22,777 nucleotides of DNA from Bilophila sp964538355 (GCA_964538355.1 CAZIFC010000037.1:1-22777), one strand, 5' to 3'. Positions 1-8,051 are shown, counted from the first letter of the stretch. Made by a program: numbers and translations. Notes: generated by a model not told the origin, from the letters alone.

Positions 1-73
1 GGGCGGGAACGCAGGCGGCACGCCGGGAAAGGCCCCCTCCGGCGCGGGAAGGCGGTATCTTTATGGATAGAAC

Positions 74-102
74 AAAAGGAGGGAACACCGTTCCCTCCTT
101 TT
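74..102 (-). terminator. Rho-independent terminator of the carboxypeptidase gene
   Basis: A perfect 12-bp inverted repeat (74-85 with 91-102) encloses a 5-nt loop. The A-rich and T-rich ends lie outside the G/C-rich core. It sits 30 nt beyond the stop codon of the minus-strand carboxypeptidase gene and, being symmetric, could also stop transcription entering from the left. Confidence 0.8.
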
Positions 103-131
103 CAGCGTTTCGGAACAAGGCCGCCCGCGGG

Positions 132-1145
132 CTAGCTTCTTCCCGTCCGGCGGGAAGCCTGAACAGTGGGCTTGTTGCGGCGGGCCTTGTGCTTTTTGGC
201 GGAGGAGGCGGTGGCCTTTTCCGTATAGCGGTAGTTGGAAAGCGCGGAAGCCACGGTAATGCCCTTGGCTTTTGAACGGAATCCGGCCTCGATGAGCTTG
301 CGGATTTCCCGTCCCCGGACTCCGGCGGAATCTGCGCCGAGGATAACCGCAATGAGGCGGGTATTCCCGCGCCGCACGGTGGAAATGATGTTGTAGCCGG
401 AGGCGGTGACCCAGCCCGTTTTCAGGCCGTCAGCACCGGGGCAGGCTCCGAGAAGCGGGTTTTTGTTGGTTGTTACGGAACCACGGTGCTTGAGCGTGCG
501 GACCCGGTGGTACTGGAGCGCGGACGGGTTGTCCCGAAGGTAGACGTAGCCGAGGCGGGCCATGTCGCGGGCCGTGGTGTACTGCCCCGCGGCGGGCAAG
601 CCGTTCGGCGTCTTGAACGTGCTGGAACCCATCCCGATCTGACGGGCCTTGCGGTTCATCATCCGCACAAAATCCCGCCCGGAACCGCCGATATGCTCGG
701 CTACCGCCATGGACGCGTCATTGCCGGACGAAACCGCCATGCCCATGAGCAGGCGGTTCATGGTGACGCGCTCCCCAGCCCGCAAACCCATGCGGGAACC
801 GCCCTGCCGCGCGGCGTGGCGGCTGACCCGGACAGGCGTGGCGAGGCTGGCCTTGCCGCGCCGGATGGCGTCGAACGTCACCATCATGGACATGATTTTG
901 GTCAGGGAGGCCGGAGGGATCCGCTGGTCGGGGTTCTGGGCGTACAGGATCTTGCCCGTAGCCGCATCCATCAGCACCGCCGAGCGGACGGTAAGCTGCC
1001 CCGAAGCCCGAGGAGCCGCATGGCGTGCCGCGCGCGCCTGCCGCGCCTCCGCAACCGGGGAAAGGACAAGGGAAAGGGCTATGAAAAGAAATCCCGCAAG
1101 AGCCGGGATGTGCAGGGCGCGTCGAAATGTCAGTGTCGTGGACAT
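132..1145 (-). CDS. D-alanyl-D-alanine carboxypeptidase (peptidase S11, low-molecular-weight PBP)
   Basis: The product trims the terminal D-Ala from peptidoglycan stem pentapeptides in the periplasm. The 337-residue protein starts with a basic, hydrophobic signal peptide (about residues 1-34, ending in AEA). The three penicillin-binding motifs are in the right order: SLTK with nucleophile Ser80 and Lys83, SGN at 140-142, and KTG at 242-244. The C-terminus is a Lys/Arg-rich tail without an obvious amphipathic anchor, so membrane attachment is uncertain. The frame is open 26 codons further upstream, but I chose ATG 1145 because a GGAG lies 9 nt before it and the signal peptide then begins at once. 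It diverges from dnaK. S11 class is secure; which DacA/DacC/DacD paralogue it matches is not. Confidence 0.93.
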   Translation of the reverse strand: MSTTLTFRRALHIPALAGFLFIALSLVLSPVAEARQARAARHAAPRASGQLTVRSAVLMDAATGKILYAQNPDQRIPPASLTKIMSMMVTFDAIRRGKASLATPVRVSRHAARQGGSRMGLRAGERVTMNRLLMGMAVSSGNDASMAVAEHIGGSGRDFVRMMNRKARQIGMGSSTFKTPNGLPAAGQYTTARDMARLGYVYLRDNPSALQYHRVRTLKHRGSVTTNKNPLLGACPGADGLKTGWVTASGYNIISTVRRGNTRLIAVILGADSAGVRGREIRKLIEAGFRSKAKGITVASALSNYRYTEKATASSAKKHKARRNKPTVQASRRTGRS

Positions 1146-1458
1146 GCGGGGTCGCTCCAAAAGCCGTTCTGATGGGAGGGGGGAACAAATGGAAACCTTA
1201 TTCCAGCGTGATGGGGAAGACAAGGGAAAACAGCCGGTTTCCTCGGGAAAACGACGGTCTGGAGCGTATTTTATAATGCTTTTTATAACTGTATGATATT
1301 ATACGATATAACAAGGTTTTTCATGCAAGGCCCGGCTGCGGTGTAAAAAAAATAGTCTCCTGCCTCTGGACGACCCGAGGGAACGCCTTATTACTTTGGC
1401 ATAAAAAATGACATCACCACCTCTTTACAGGGTGTGAGTCCTCGAGGAGGAAAGTAGT
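1146..1458. promoter_or_regulatory. Divergent promoter region between the carboxypeptidase gene and dnaK
   Basis: This 313-nt gap has an AT-rich core at about 1265-1320, unlike the GC-rich surroundings. On the minus strand there is a perfect TATAAT (1298-1303) with a weak TTGCAT 19 nt upstream (1323-1328). On the plus strand TATGAT (1292-1297) has a TTTATA 16 nt upstream (1270-1275). The two candidate promoters overlap almost face to face, so expression of the two genes may be linked. I found no CIRCE element and no convincing sigma32 or sigma54 site. The end of the gap holds the dnaK ribosome binding site GAGGAGG (1444-1450). Confidence 0.4.
1439..1451 (+). promoter_or_regulatory. Small hairpin over the dnaK Shine-Dalgarno
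   Basis: TCCTC (1439-1443) can pair with GAGGA (1447-1451) around a 3-nt GAG loop, so the only anti-SD-complementary segment before dnaK is in a stem. The pairing is seen in the sequence; a temperature-sensing role is a guess. Confidence 0.3.
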
Positions 1459-3378
1459 ATGGGCAAAATCATTGGTATCGACCTTGGCACGACCAATAGC
1501 TGCGTCTATGTTATGGAAGGCAAGGACCCCAAGTGCATCACCAATCCCAACGGCGGGCGTACCACCCCGTCCGTGGTCGCCTTCACCGACAAGGAACGTC
1601 TCGTCGGCGATGCCGCCAAGCGTCAGGCCGTGACCAACGCCAACCGTACCGTATTCGCGGTCAAGCGTCTTATGGGACGTACCGCCAATTCTCCTGAAGT
1701 CGAACACTGGAAGCAGCACGCTCCCTATCAGATCGTTGCTGGTCCCAACGGTGCCGCCGTGGTTGAAATCGACGGGCACCAATATACTCCGCAGGAAATT
1801 TCCGCGACTATCCTGAGCAAGCTGAAAGCCGACGCCGAAGCCTATCTCGGCGAAGCCGTGACCGAAGCCGTCATCACCGTCCCGGCCTACTTCAACGACG
1901 CCCAGCGTCAGGCCACCAAGGACGCCGGACAGATCGCCGGCCTTGACGTGAAGCGTATCATTAACGAACCCACCGCGGCTTCCCTCGCCTACGGATTTGA
2001 CAAGAAGGCCAACGAAAAGATCGTCGTATTCGACCTCGGCGGCGGCACGTTCGACGTGTCTATCCTCGAAGTCGGCGACAATGTCGTTGAAGTGCGCGCC
2101 ACCAACGGCGATACCTTCCTCGGCGGCGAAGACTTCGACCAGCGGATCATCAACTATCTGGTGGAAGAGTTCAAAAAGGAACAGGGCATCGACCTTGCCA
2201 AGGACAGCATGGCCCTCCAGCGTCTGAAAGACGCCGCCGAAGCCGCCAAGAAGGAACTGTCCACCGCTATGGAGTCCGAAATCAACCTGCCGTTCATCAC
2301 GGCGGACCAGACCGGGCCCAAGCACATGCTCATCAAGCTGTCCCGTGCCAAACTGGAACAGCTGGTCGGTGACCTCGTCCAGAAGACGCTGGAACCCTGT
2401 CGCAAGGCTCTGGCCGACGCCGGACTGAAGCCCTCCGACATTGACGAAGTGCTGCTCGTCGGCGGCATGACCCGTATGCCGCTGGTGCAGAAGACCGTGG
2501 CCGACTTCTTCGGCAAGGAACCCAACCGTTCCGTGAACCCCGACGAAGTGGTCGCCATGGGCGCAGCCATTCAGGGCGGGATCCTCGCCGGTGACGTGAA
2601 GGACGTGTTGCTCCTCGACGTGACCCCGCTGTCCCTCGGCATCGAAACCATGGGCGGCGTGTTCACCAAGCTGATCGACCGCAACACGACCATCCCGACC
2701 CGCAAGAGCCAGACCTTCACCACGGCTGCCGACAACCAGCCCTCCGTGTCGATCCACGTCCTTCAGGGCGAACGCCCGATGGCCGCCGACAACATGACGC
2801 TGGCCCGTTTCGACCTGACCGGCATTCCCCCGGCACCGCGCGGCGTACCGCAGATTGAGGTGGCCTTCAACATCGACGCCAACGGCATCGTGAACGTCTC
2901 CGCCAAGGATCTCGGCACGGGCAAGGAACAGTCCATCCAGATCACCGCTTCGTCCGGCCTCTCCGACGCCGACATCGAAAAGCTGGTGAAGGAAGCGGAA
3001 TCCCACGCCGCCGACGACAAGAAGAAGCAGGATTTGATCAGCGCGCGCAACCAGGCCGACGGCCTGATTTACGGCACGGAAAAGTCCATCAAGGATCTCG
3101 GCGACAAGCTTGACGCCGCCCTCAAGAGCGACATCGAAGGCAAGATCGAAAGCCTCAAGAAGCTCATGGAAGGCGAAGATGTCGAAGCCATCAAGAAGGC
3201 TACCGAAGAGCTGGCTCAGGCTTCCCACAAGCTGGCCGAACAGCTCTATTCGCAGGCTCAGGGCCAGCAGCCCGGAGCTGATGCCGGTGCCGCCGGTGCC
3301 CAGCCCGGTGCTGGCGCGGCTGGCGCGAAGAAGGCCGACGACGATGTGATCGACGCCGACTTTACGGAATCCAAGTAG
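1459..3378 (+). CDS. dnaK: Chaperone DnaK (Hsp70)
   Basis: DnaK is the ATP-dependent Hsp70 chaperone that works with DnaJ and GrpE in the cytoplasm. The 639-residue length is normal for the family. The ATPase domain shows the phosphate-1 motif GIDLGTTNS (residues 6-14), NEPTAASLAYG, the phosphate-2 motif DLGGGTFDVSIL and the adenosine motif VGGMTRMP. The linker DVLLLDVTPLSLGIE leads to the substrate-binding domain with RNTTIPTRKSQTF, then a helical lid. A Gly/Ala-rich stretch and an acidic VIDADF-type end close the protein. ATG 1459 follows GAGGAGG at 8 nt spacing. Unlike many bacteria, grpE and dnaJ are not adjacent: a strong terminator follows, so dnaK appears monocistronic. Confidence 0.99.
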   Translation: MGKIIGIDLGTTNSCVYVMEGKDPKCITNPNGGRTTPSVVAFTDKERLVGDAAKRQAVTNANRTVFAVKRLMGRTANSPEVEHWKQHAPYQIVAGPNGAAVVEIDGHQYTPQEISATILSKLKADAEAYLGEAVTEAVITVPAYFNDAQRQATKDAGQIAGLDVKRIINEPTAASLAYGFDKKANEKIVVFDLGGGTFDVSILEVGDNVVEVRATNGDTFLGGEDFDQRIINYLVEEFKKEQGIDLAKDSMALQRLKDAAEAAKKELSTAMESEINLPFITADQTGPKHMLIKLSRAKLEQLVGDLVQKTLEPCRKALADAGLKPSDIDEVLLVGGMTRMPLVQKTVADFFGKEPNRSVNPDEVVAMGAAIQGGILAGDVKDVLLLDVTPLSLGIETMGGVFTKLIDRNTTIPTRKSQTFTTAADNQPSVSIHVLQGERPMAADNMTLARFDLTGIPPAPRGVPQIEVAFNIDANGIVNVSAKDLGTGKEQSIQITASSGLSDADIEKLVKEAESHAADDKKKQDLISARNQADGLIYGTEKSIKDLGDKLDAALKSDIEGKIESLKKLMEGEDVEAIKKATEELAQASHKLAEQLYSQAQGQQPGADAGAAGAQPGAGAAGAKKADDDVIDADFTESK

Positions 3379-3382
3379 ACAA

Positions 3383-3447
3383 GGCCTCCGGCGGGCAGGG
3401 CGCGGCCCTGCACCCGTCGGGGGGCATGATGCCCCCCGAACCCCCTC
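3383..3447. repeat. GC-rich dispersed stem-loop repeat, family 1, copy A
   Basis: Two adjacent hairpins lie just after dnaK: a perfect 7-bp stem (3395-3401 with 3405-3411) and a 9-bp stem (3419-3427 with 3429-3437) built from six G, CAT, then ATG and six C. The second palindrome, the trailing C-rich run ending in CCCTCG and the leading GCCTCC recur near 14129-14172. Copy A has the extra first hairpin between the shared blocks. Function is unknown; it may be an intergenic repeat of REP type. Confidence 0.6.
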
Positions 3448-3454
3448 GGAGCGC

Positions 3455-3498
3455 GAAGACAAAAGCCCCGGAACGATTGTTCCGGGGCTTTTGTCTTC
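3455..3498 (+). terminator. dnaK terminator, 20-bp perfect stem
   Basis: Bases 3455-3474 are perfectly complementary to 3479-3498 around a 4-nt GATT loop. The GC core is flanked by AAAA and TTTT, so it can end transcription in either direction. It lies 77 nt after the dnaK stop. Confidence 0.9.
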
Positions 3499-3561
3499 AC
3501 GCCGGGGCGTGTTGGCTTTTGCCGGGGCGGAGGGTAATGGGAGGGGAAAAAGGAGGGAGTC

Positions 3562-4059
3562 ATGGCTGAGATGCGGCGCAAGGACAGGCAGGTTTCGGAG
3601 GCGGAGGCGTTGGAGTATTTGCGGGCGGCGGAATACGGCGTGTTGTCCGTGGTGGGACCGGAGGGCGAGCCTTACGGCGTCCCTCTGACCTATGCGGTGG
3701 AGGCGGACGGGCAAAGCCTGCTGTTCCACTGTGCGCCCGAAGGCTACAAGCTGGCCTGCTTTGCCGCGAATCCGAAGGCGCATTTCACGGCGGTTCAGGA
3801 AACCCTGGTGCTCCCCGAGGAGTTTTCTATCGAATTCAGGAGCGTCATGGCGGAGGGGGTGCTTGAAGAAGTGGAGGCGCGCGACGAGAAGATTCGCTGT
3901 GTCCAGCTTGTCGCCGCCAAATATTCCGGTTTCGATGCGGAAGCATACGCCACCCGCGCTGTGGACAGGATTCGTATTTTCCGGCTCCGGATAGCCTCGC
4001 TCACGGGAAAACGCCTCGTCAAGGCGGGCAAGCCCGGCATGGGCTACAAAAAGGGCTGA
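3562..4059 (+). CDS. NimA-like pyridoxamine 5'-phosphate oxidase family flavoprotein
   Basis: The 165-residue cytoplasmic protein has the FMN-binding split-barrel pattern of the NimA/COG3467 group: an N-terminal MRRKDRQ signature, then YGVLSVVGPEGEPYGVPLTYAV (strand-turn-strand, about residues 25-45), FHCAPEGYK and NPKAHFTAV. Relatives include 5-nitroimidazole reductases, but many members have unknown substrates, so I assign only the fold and likely flavin dependence. ATG 3562 is supported by AGGAGG about 5 nt upstream. The gene is isolated between the dnaK terminator and a convergent phosphomutase, so its neighbours give no clue to its substrate. Confidence 0.88.
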   Translation: MAEMRRKDRQVSEAEALEYLRAAEYGVLSVVGPEGEPYGVPLTYAVEADGQSLLFHCAPEGYKLACFAANPKAHFTAVQETLVLPEEFSIEFRSVMAEGVLEEVEARDEKIRCVQLVAAKYSGFDAEAYATRAVDRIRIFRLRIASLTGKRLVKAGKPGMGYKKG

Positions 4060-4120
4060 TGTGCTGCCCTCGTTCCCTTCTCTATGAAAAACCTTCATGG
4101 GGGATTCGATAGGCGCGAAC

Positions 4121-4190
4121 GTCTTTGAAGGGGAGAGGGTGGGGTTTGGAGAGGGGAAACCTTTCTTCAGAACGTTTCTCCTCCCCAAAC
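4121..4190. repeat. G-rich dispersed stem-loop repeat, family 2, copy 1 (probable bidirectional terminator)
   Basis: A G-rich lead beginning GTCTTTGAAGGGG runs into an imperfect stem of about 22 bp (4144-4166 with 4169-4190, 2-nt loop). The same lead and stem layout recurs at 14507-14584. Here it lies between convergent genes, 15 nt from the phosphomutase stop codon, so it probably serves as their shared transcription end. It lacks a clean U-tract. Confidence 0.6.
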
Positions 4191-4204
4191 CCGGCAGTCT
4201 TTTC

Positions 4205-5560
4205 TTACTCTGCCGCTGCAATCCACTTTTTGAGCGGCGTTTCCATCTCTTCGCGGATGGCGGCAAGCGCGTCCTCGCTGTCCGCTTCAAAGCGGGTCAC
4301 CAGCACGGGCTGCGTGTTGGAGGCGCGGACAAGCCCCCAGCCGTGGGGGAAGTTCACGCGCGCGCCGTCCAGCTCGATGGTGTCGTAGAGGGCGCGGAAA
4401 TGGGCCTTTACCTGCTCGACCACGGCGAACTTGACCGCATCGGGGCAAGGTACGTTTATTTCCCGGGTGGCGAAGGATGCGGGCCAGCCGGGAAGCTCCG
4501 TCATGGGCTTGTCCTGCGCCGAGAAGAGGGCCACAAAGCGGGCCGCGCCGTAAATGCCGTCGTCAAAGCCGTGCCAGTTGTCCGAGAAGAACATGTGCCC
4601 GGACATCTCGCCTGCCAGCGGTGCGCCGACTTCCTGCATCCTGGCCTTGATGATGGAGTGCCCGGTGGTCCACATCATGGGGTTGCCGCCGTGCGCCCTG
4701 ATATCGTCAAACAGGCGGCTGGAGCACTTCACGTCAGCGATGACGGTGGAGCCGGGCTTGCGGGCCATCAGCTCGCGGGCATAGAGGGAGAGGACTTCGT
4801 CGCCGAACAGAAGGCGGCCTTCTGGATCGACGATGCCGAGGCGGTCGGCGTCTCCGTCCAGACCGATGCCGAGATCGGCCTTTTCTTCCTTCACGCGGGC
4901 CATGAGCTGCTGCATGTTGGCTTCCACGACCGGATCGGGGTGGTGGTTGGGGAAATCGCCGTCCGGCTCGCAGAACATGGGGATGACCGTTGCGCCGAGC
5001 CGGGAAAGGATTTCGGCACAGATTTCGCCGCCCGCGCCGTTGCCGCCGTCCAGAACGACCCTGACCGGGCGGGACAGGCGGAGGCGTCCGATAACGTCTT
5101 CCTTGTAGGTCGGGAGGATGTCGATGCGGGAGGCCGTCCCCGTGCCTTGTGCGAAGTCTCCGGATTCGAAGATGGTACGGATTTTCTGGATTTCTTCGCC
5201 GTGGATGGTGGACTGCCCGCCCCAGATCTTGAAGCCGTTGTACTCCGCCGGGTTGTGGCTGGCGGTGATCATCACGCCGCCTTGCCGGTTGAGGTGCTTC
5301 ACCGCAAAATAGAGTACGGGCGTGGGAACCATGCCGATGCTGACCACGTCGGTTCCGGTCGTCAGCATCCCCTTCACGAGCGCGTCATGGTAGGCGGGCG
5401 AGGAATGGCGGCAGTCGTAGCCGATCACCGCGCTGGTGATGCCGCGTCCTTTCAGGTACGTCCCGCATGCCTGGCCGAGACGCGCAACCCACTCTTCATT
5501 GAAATCCTTATCTACAATGCCGCGGATGTCGTATGCGCGGAAAACGTTACCTGCTTTCAT
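4205..5560 (-). CDS. Phosphomannomutase/phosphoglucomutase (AlgC/ManB type)
   Basis: The enzyme interconverts hexose 1- and 6-phosphates in the cytoplasm, feeding GDP-mannose and UDP-glucose synthesis for surface polysaccharides. The 451-residue protein carries all four active-site loops of the alpha-D-phosphohexomutase family: TASHNP with phosphoserine Ser101, metal-binding DGDADR at 235-240, sugar-binding GEMSGH at 317-322 and phosphate-binding RASNTQP at 412-418. The N-terminal FRAYDIRG is typical of the bifunctional PMM/PGM branch. The frame is open 60 codons further, but ATG 5560 has AGGAGG 4 nt upstream and begins at the family's usual position. Mannose versus glucose preference cannot be read from the sequence. 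Confidence 0.95.
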   Translation of the reverse strand: MKAGNVFRAYDIRGIVDKDFNEEWVARLGQACGTYLKGRGITSAVIGYDCRHSSPAYHDALVKGMLTTGTDVVSIGMVPTPVLYFAVKHLNRQGGVMITASHNPAEYNGFKIWGGQSTIHGEEIQKIRTIFESGDFAQGTGTASRIDILPTYKEDVIGRLRLSRPVRVVLDGGNGAGGEICAEILSRLGATVIPMFCEPDGDFPNHHPDPVVEANMQQLMARVKEEKADLGIGLDGDADRLGIVDPEGRLLFGDEVLSLYARELMARKPGSTVIADVKCSSRLFDDIRAHGGNPMMWTTGHSIIKARMQEVGAPLAGEMSGHMFFSDNWHGFDDGIYGAARFVALFSAQDKPMTELPGWPASFATREINVPCPDAVKFAVVEQVKAHFRALYDTIELDGARVNFPHGWGLVRASNTQPVLVTRFEADSEDALAAIREEMETPLKKWIAAAE

Positions 5561-5676
5561 GTTTCCTCCTGATAGTCCGCCGGGTCTGCATGTGGCCTGT
5601 TCCGGCCTTTTGTGAGGGGGCGGGGACGCCTGCCGTGGCATGGAACGGGCTGAAAGTGCTCCCAAGGCGGTCTGAT

Positions 5677-5706
5677 AGTATAGCAAAGAGCTTGGCCCTC
5701 CGTAAA
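5677..5706 (-). promoter_or_regulatory. Candidate sigma70 promoter of the phosphomutase gene
   Basis: On the minus strand TTTACG (5706-5701) is followed after 18 nt by TATACT (5682-5677). The -10 matches consensus at 5 of 6 positions and the -35 at 4 of 6. It would give a leader of about 110 nt. Confidence 0.35.
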
Positions 5707-5787
5707 TGAGAGAGTGGGAGCCTTCCCGGGCGGCCTGCACGCAACGGACGGGAAGTAACGCTCCTTTCAGGAAAAAAACAAATGAAC

Positions 5788-5816
5788 TTGACCATCTGTG
5801 CTCGATGGCCTATATT
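5788..5816 (+). promoter_or_regulatory. Sigma70-type promoter of hflK-hflC
   Basis: TTGACC (5788-5793) and TATATT (5811-5816) are separated by exactly 17 nt, each matching consensus at 5 of 6 positions. This is the best promoter match seen in the window. The expected start is about 5823, 140 nt before hflK. Confidence 0.65.
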
Positions 5817-5962
5817 CTTTACATTATGAACCCGCTTGAACGGACGCTCCCTGTGGAAACGTCCGAGCCGGAACAGACCGCCTCCGCACGGCAGGAGAAA
5901 GGCCGTTCGGCTTTTTGCCGCATTGTTTTGTGCCGAGGCGTTTTTCTCATGAAGGAACCTTG

Positions 5963-7183
5963 ATGAACTGGGACTGGGACAAACTCCAAGAAAAACGGCA
6001 GAGGCAAGGCTGGGGTAACAACACCGAGCGCGACCACGAGGAAGAACCTTCCGGCGGCAACGGCGGGAGTCAGGGAAATAATGGCAACAGCGGCGGCAAA
6101 GGCCCGGATTACGAGAAGTTTTCCGAAGCCTTCAAGCGTCTGCCGCAATTGTCCCCCGCTTCTGGGGGCAAGGTGAAATGGGTGCTGGCGGCTGTTGTCG
6201 GGGTATGGCTGCTTTCCGGCATCTACATCGTCAACCCGGATGAAGAGGGCGTCGTGCTGCGCTTCGGCAAGTATGTACGCACCGTGGAGCCGGGCCCGCA
6301 CTACGCGCTTCCTTTCCCCATAGAGACTGTCTACAAGCCCAAGGTCACGCAGGTTCAGCGCGTGGAAGTGGGCTTTCGCTCCGTCGCGCAGGGACGCACG
6401 TTCCAGCAGGGTGCAAACCGTGCCCTGCCGGAAGAAGCCTCCATGCTCACCGGAGACGAAAATATCGTCAATGTGCAGTTCAGCGTGCAGTACCAGATCA
6501 AGGACCCGGTGGAGTATTTGTTCAACGTGACGGATCAGGCCGCCGTGGTCAAAAACGCCGCCGAAGCCGCCATGCGTGAAGTCATCGGCAACAGCCTCAT
6601 AGACTCCGCCCTGACTGACGGCAAGCTGAATATCCAGACCGAAGCCACCCACCTGCTTCAGGAAATTCTGGATCGCTACAAGGTTGGCGTGCGCGTCATC
6701 GCTGTCCAGCTTCAGGATGTGCATCCCCCCAAGGAAGTCAGCGACGCCTTCAAGGACGTTGCCAGCGCACGCGAGGACAAGAGCCGCATCATCAACGAGG
6801 CGGAAGCCTACCGCAATGAGCGCATCCCTCAGGCCCGCGGCCTTGCCGCGCAGGTCGAGAACGAGGCGCAGGCCTACAAGGAAACCCGTATCCGCAACGC
6901 GGAAGGCGAGGCCAACCGCTTCACCGCCCTGCTCAAGGAATACGCGCAGGCCAAGGACGTAACGAAGCAGCGGCTCTACCTTGAAACCATGGAAGAAATC
7001 CTGAGCCGCCCGGGTATGGAAAAAATCATCCTGCCGAAGGATGCCGCCGGACGCGCCCTGCCGCTCCTGCCGCTCCTTCAGTCCGGCCCCGTTTCCGACG
7101 CCAAGGCACAGCCCAAGAAACCCGCTTCTGGAGACACCGCCCAGAATGGCGAGCAGACCAGCATGAGGGGGAATAATTCATGA
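5963..7183 (+). CDS. hflK: Membrane protease modulator HflK
   Basis: HflK is an SPFH/band-7 protein that forms a large inner-membrane cage with HflC around the FtsH protease and restrains its activity. The 406-residue protein has a Gly/Asn-rich cytoplasmic N-terminus (residues 1-50, with WDWDKLQEKRQRQGWG at the start), one membrane segment (about 71-91), then the SPFH domain beginning NPDEEGVVLRFG and a long Ala/Glu-rich coiled helix. The open frame begins 16 codons earlier, but ATG 5963 has an AAGGAA just upstream and gives the conserved family start. Its stop overlaps hflC by 4 nt (ATGA), which implies translational coupling. Confidence 0.96.
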   Translation: MNWDWDKLQEKRQRQGWGNNTERDHEEEPSGGNGGSQGNNGNSGGKGPDYEKFSEAFKRLPQLSPASGGKVKWVLAAVVGVWLLSGIYIVNPDEEGVVLRFGKYVRTVEPGPHYALPFPIETVYKPKVTQVQRVEVGFRSVAQGRTFQQGANRALPEEASMLTGDENIVNVQFSVQYQIKDPVEYLFNVTDQAAVVKNAAEAAMREVIGNSLIDSALTDGKLNIQTEATHLLQEILDRYKVGVRVIAVQLQDVHPPKEVSDAFKDVASAREDKSRIINEAEAYRNERIPQARGLAAQVENEAQAYKETRIRNAEGEANRFTALLKEYAQAKDVTKQRLYLETMEEILSRPGMEKIILPKDAAGRALPLLPLLQSGPVSDAKAQPKKPASGDTAQNGEQTSMRGNNS

Positions 7184-8028
7184 ATAAATACACTACCCTG
7201 CTGATTGCGCTGCTCCTCGCCGTTCTGCTGATTGGATCGCAGAGCGTCTTTATCGTCAACCAGACTGAAAAGGCACTGGTTATCCAGCTTGGTGACCCCG
7301 TGGACAGGGTCTTCGGCCCGGGGCTGCATTTCAAAATCCCGCTGATCCAGCATGTCGTGACCTTCGATGCCCGCGTATTAGATTATGAGGCAAGGGCGGC
7401 AGAGGCCTTGACCAGCGACAAAAAAGCTATAGTTCTCGATAACTATGCCCGCTGGAGGATCATCGATCCGCTTCAGTTTTATAGATCGGTGCGCACGATT
7501 CCCGGAGCGCAGGCCCGTCTGGACGACGTGGTCTACTCGCAGTTGCGCGCCCAGGTTGGTCGGCACAGCCTGACCGAAGTTGTTTCAAGCAAGCGCAGCG
7601 GCATCATGGCGGACGTAACCCGCCGTTCCTCCGACATCATGAAAGAGTACGGCATCGAGGTGCTTGACGTACGCATCAAGCGTACAGACCTGCCCGCCGA
7701 GAACCAGCGGGCCATTTTCGGAAGAATGCGGGCCGAACGAGAACGCCAGGCCAAGCAGTATCGCTCCGAAGGTGTTGAAGAAGCTACAAAACTCCGTTCC
7801 GAGGCCGACAGGGAACGGGCCGTGATTCTGGCAGAGGCCAACCGTCGTTCGTCGGTCATTCGTGGCGAGGGTGATGCGACTGCGGCACGGGTTTTTGCGG
7901 AGGCTTTTTCCCGCGCCCCGGATTTTTATACATTCCAGCGCGGCCTTGAAGCGCTCAAGAAAAGCTTCGAGCAGAACACCCGCCTTGTGATTACCAATGA
8001 CGATCCTTTCCTCGCCCCCATCAGATAA
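7180..8028 (+). CDS. hflC: Membrane protease modulator HflC
   Basis: HflC is the partner of HflK in the FtsH-associated cage. The 282-residue protein has one N-terminal membrane segment (about residues 5-23) and the SPFH domain (FIVNQTEKALVIQLG, then GPGLHFKIPLI). A long charged helical region follows, with the family motif ERQAKQYRSEG and a repetitive A/E/R stretch, and the protein ends near RLVITNDDPFL. Start ATG 7180 overlaps the hflK stop. A regulator gene begins 23 nt after the stop with no terminator between, so hflK-hflC-regulator is probably one transcript. Confidence 0.96.
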   Translation: MNKYTTLLIALLLAVLLIGSQSVFIVNQTEKALVIQLGDPVDRVFGPGLHFKIPLIQHVVTFDARVLDYEARAAEALTSDKKAIVLDNYARWRIIDPLQFYRSVRTIPGAQARLDDVVYSQLRAQVGRHSLTEVVSSKRSGIMADVTRRSSDIMKEYGIEVLDVRIKRTDLPAENQRAIFGRMRAERERQAKQYRSEGVEEATKLRSEADRERAVILAEANRRSSVIRGEGDATAARVFAEAFSRAPDFYTFQRGLEALKKSFEQNTRLVITNDDPFLAPIR

Positions 8029-8051
8029 CCCGGGGGTATGGAGTTATTTCA

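Larger units (their letters stand above)
5561..5962. other. Divergent intergenic region, phosphomutase / hflK
   Basis: This 402-nt gap separates divergent genes and holds one candidate promoter for each, listed separately. Downstream of the hflK promoter, a 45-codon open frame (ATG 5826, stop TGA 5961-5963) overlaps the hflK ATG by one base. A short GCCG-TT-CGGC hairpin followed by T5 lies near 5906-5925. I see no other gene. Confidence 0.5.

Noticed and set aside
1224..1458. CIRCE, sigma32 or sigma54 control of dnaK
   Set aside because: No TTAGCACTC/GAGTGCTAA repeat and no good sigma32 match. A TGGCAT near 1397 lacks the GC at the -12 position needed for sigma54.
1414..4290. A 958-codon open frame on the minus strand opposite dnaK and the NimA-like gene
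   Set aside because: Long antisense frames opposite dnaK are a known effect of its codon use. This one runs through two genes, a terminator and repeats, has no ribosome binding site, and encodes no recognisable domain.
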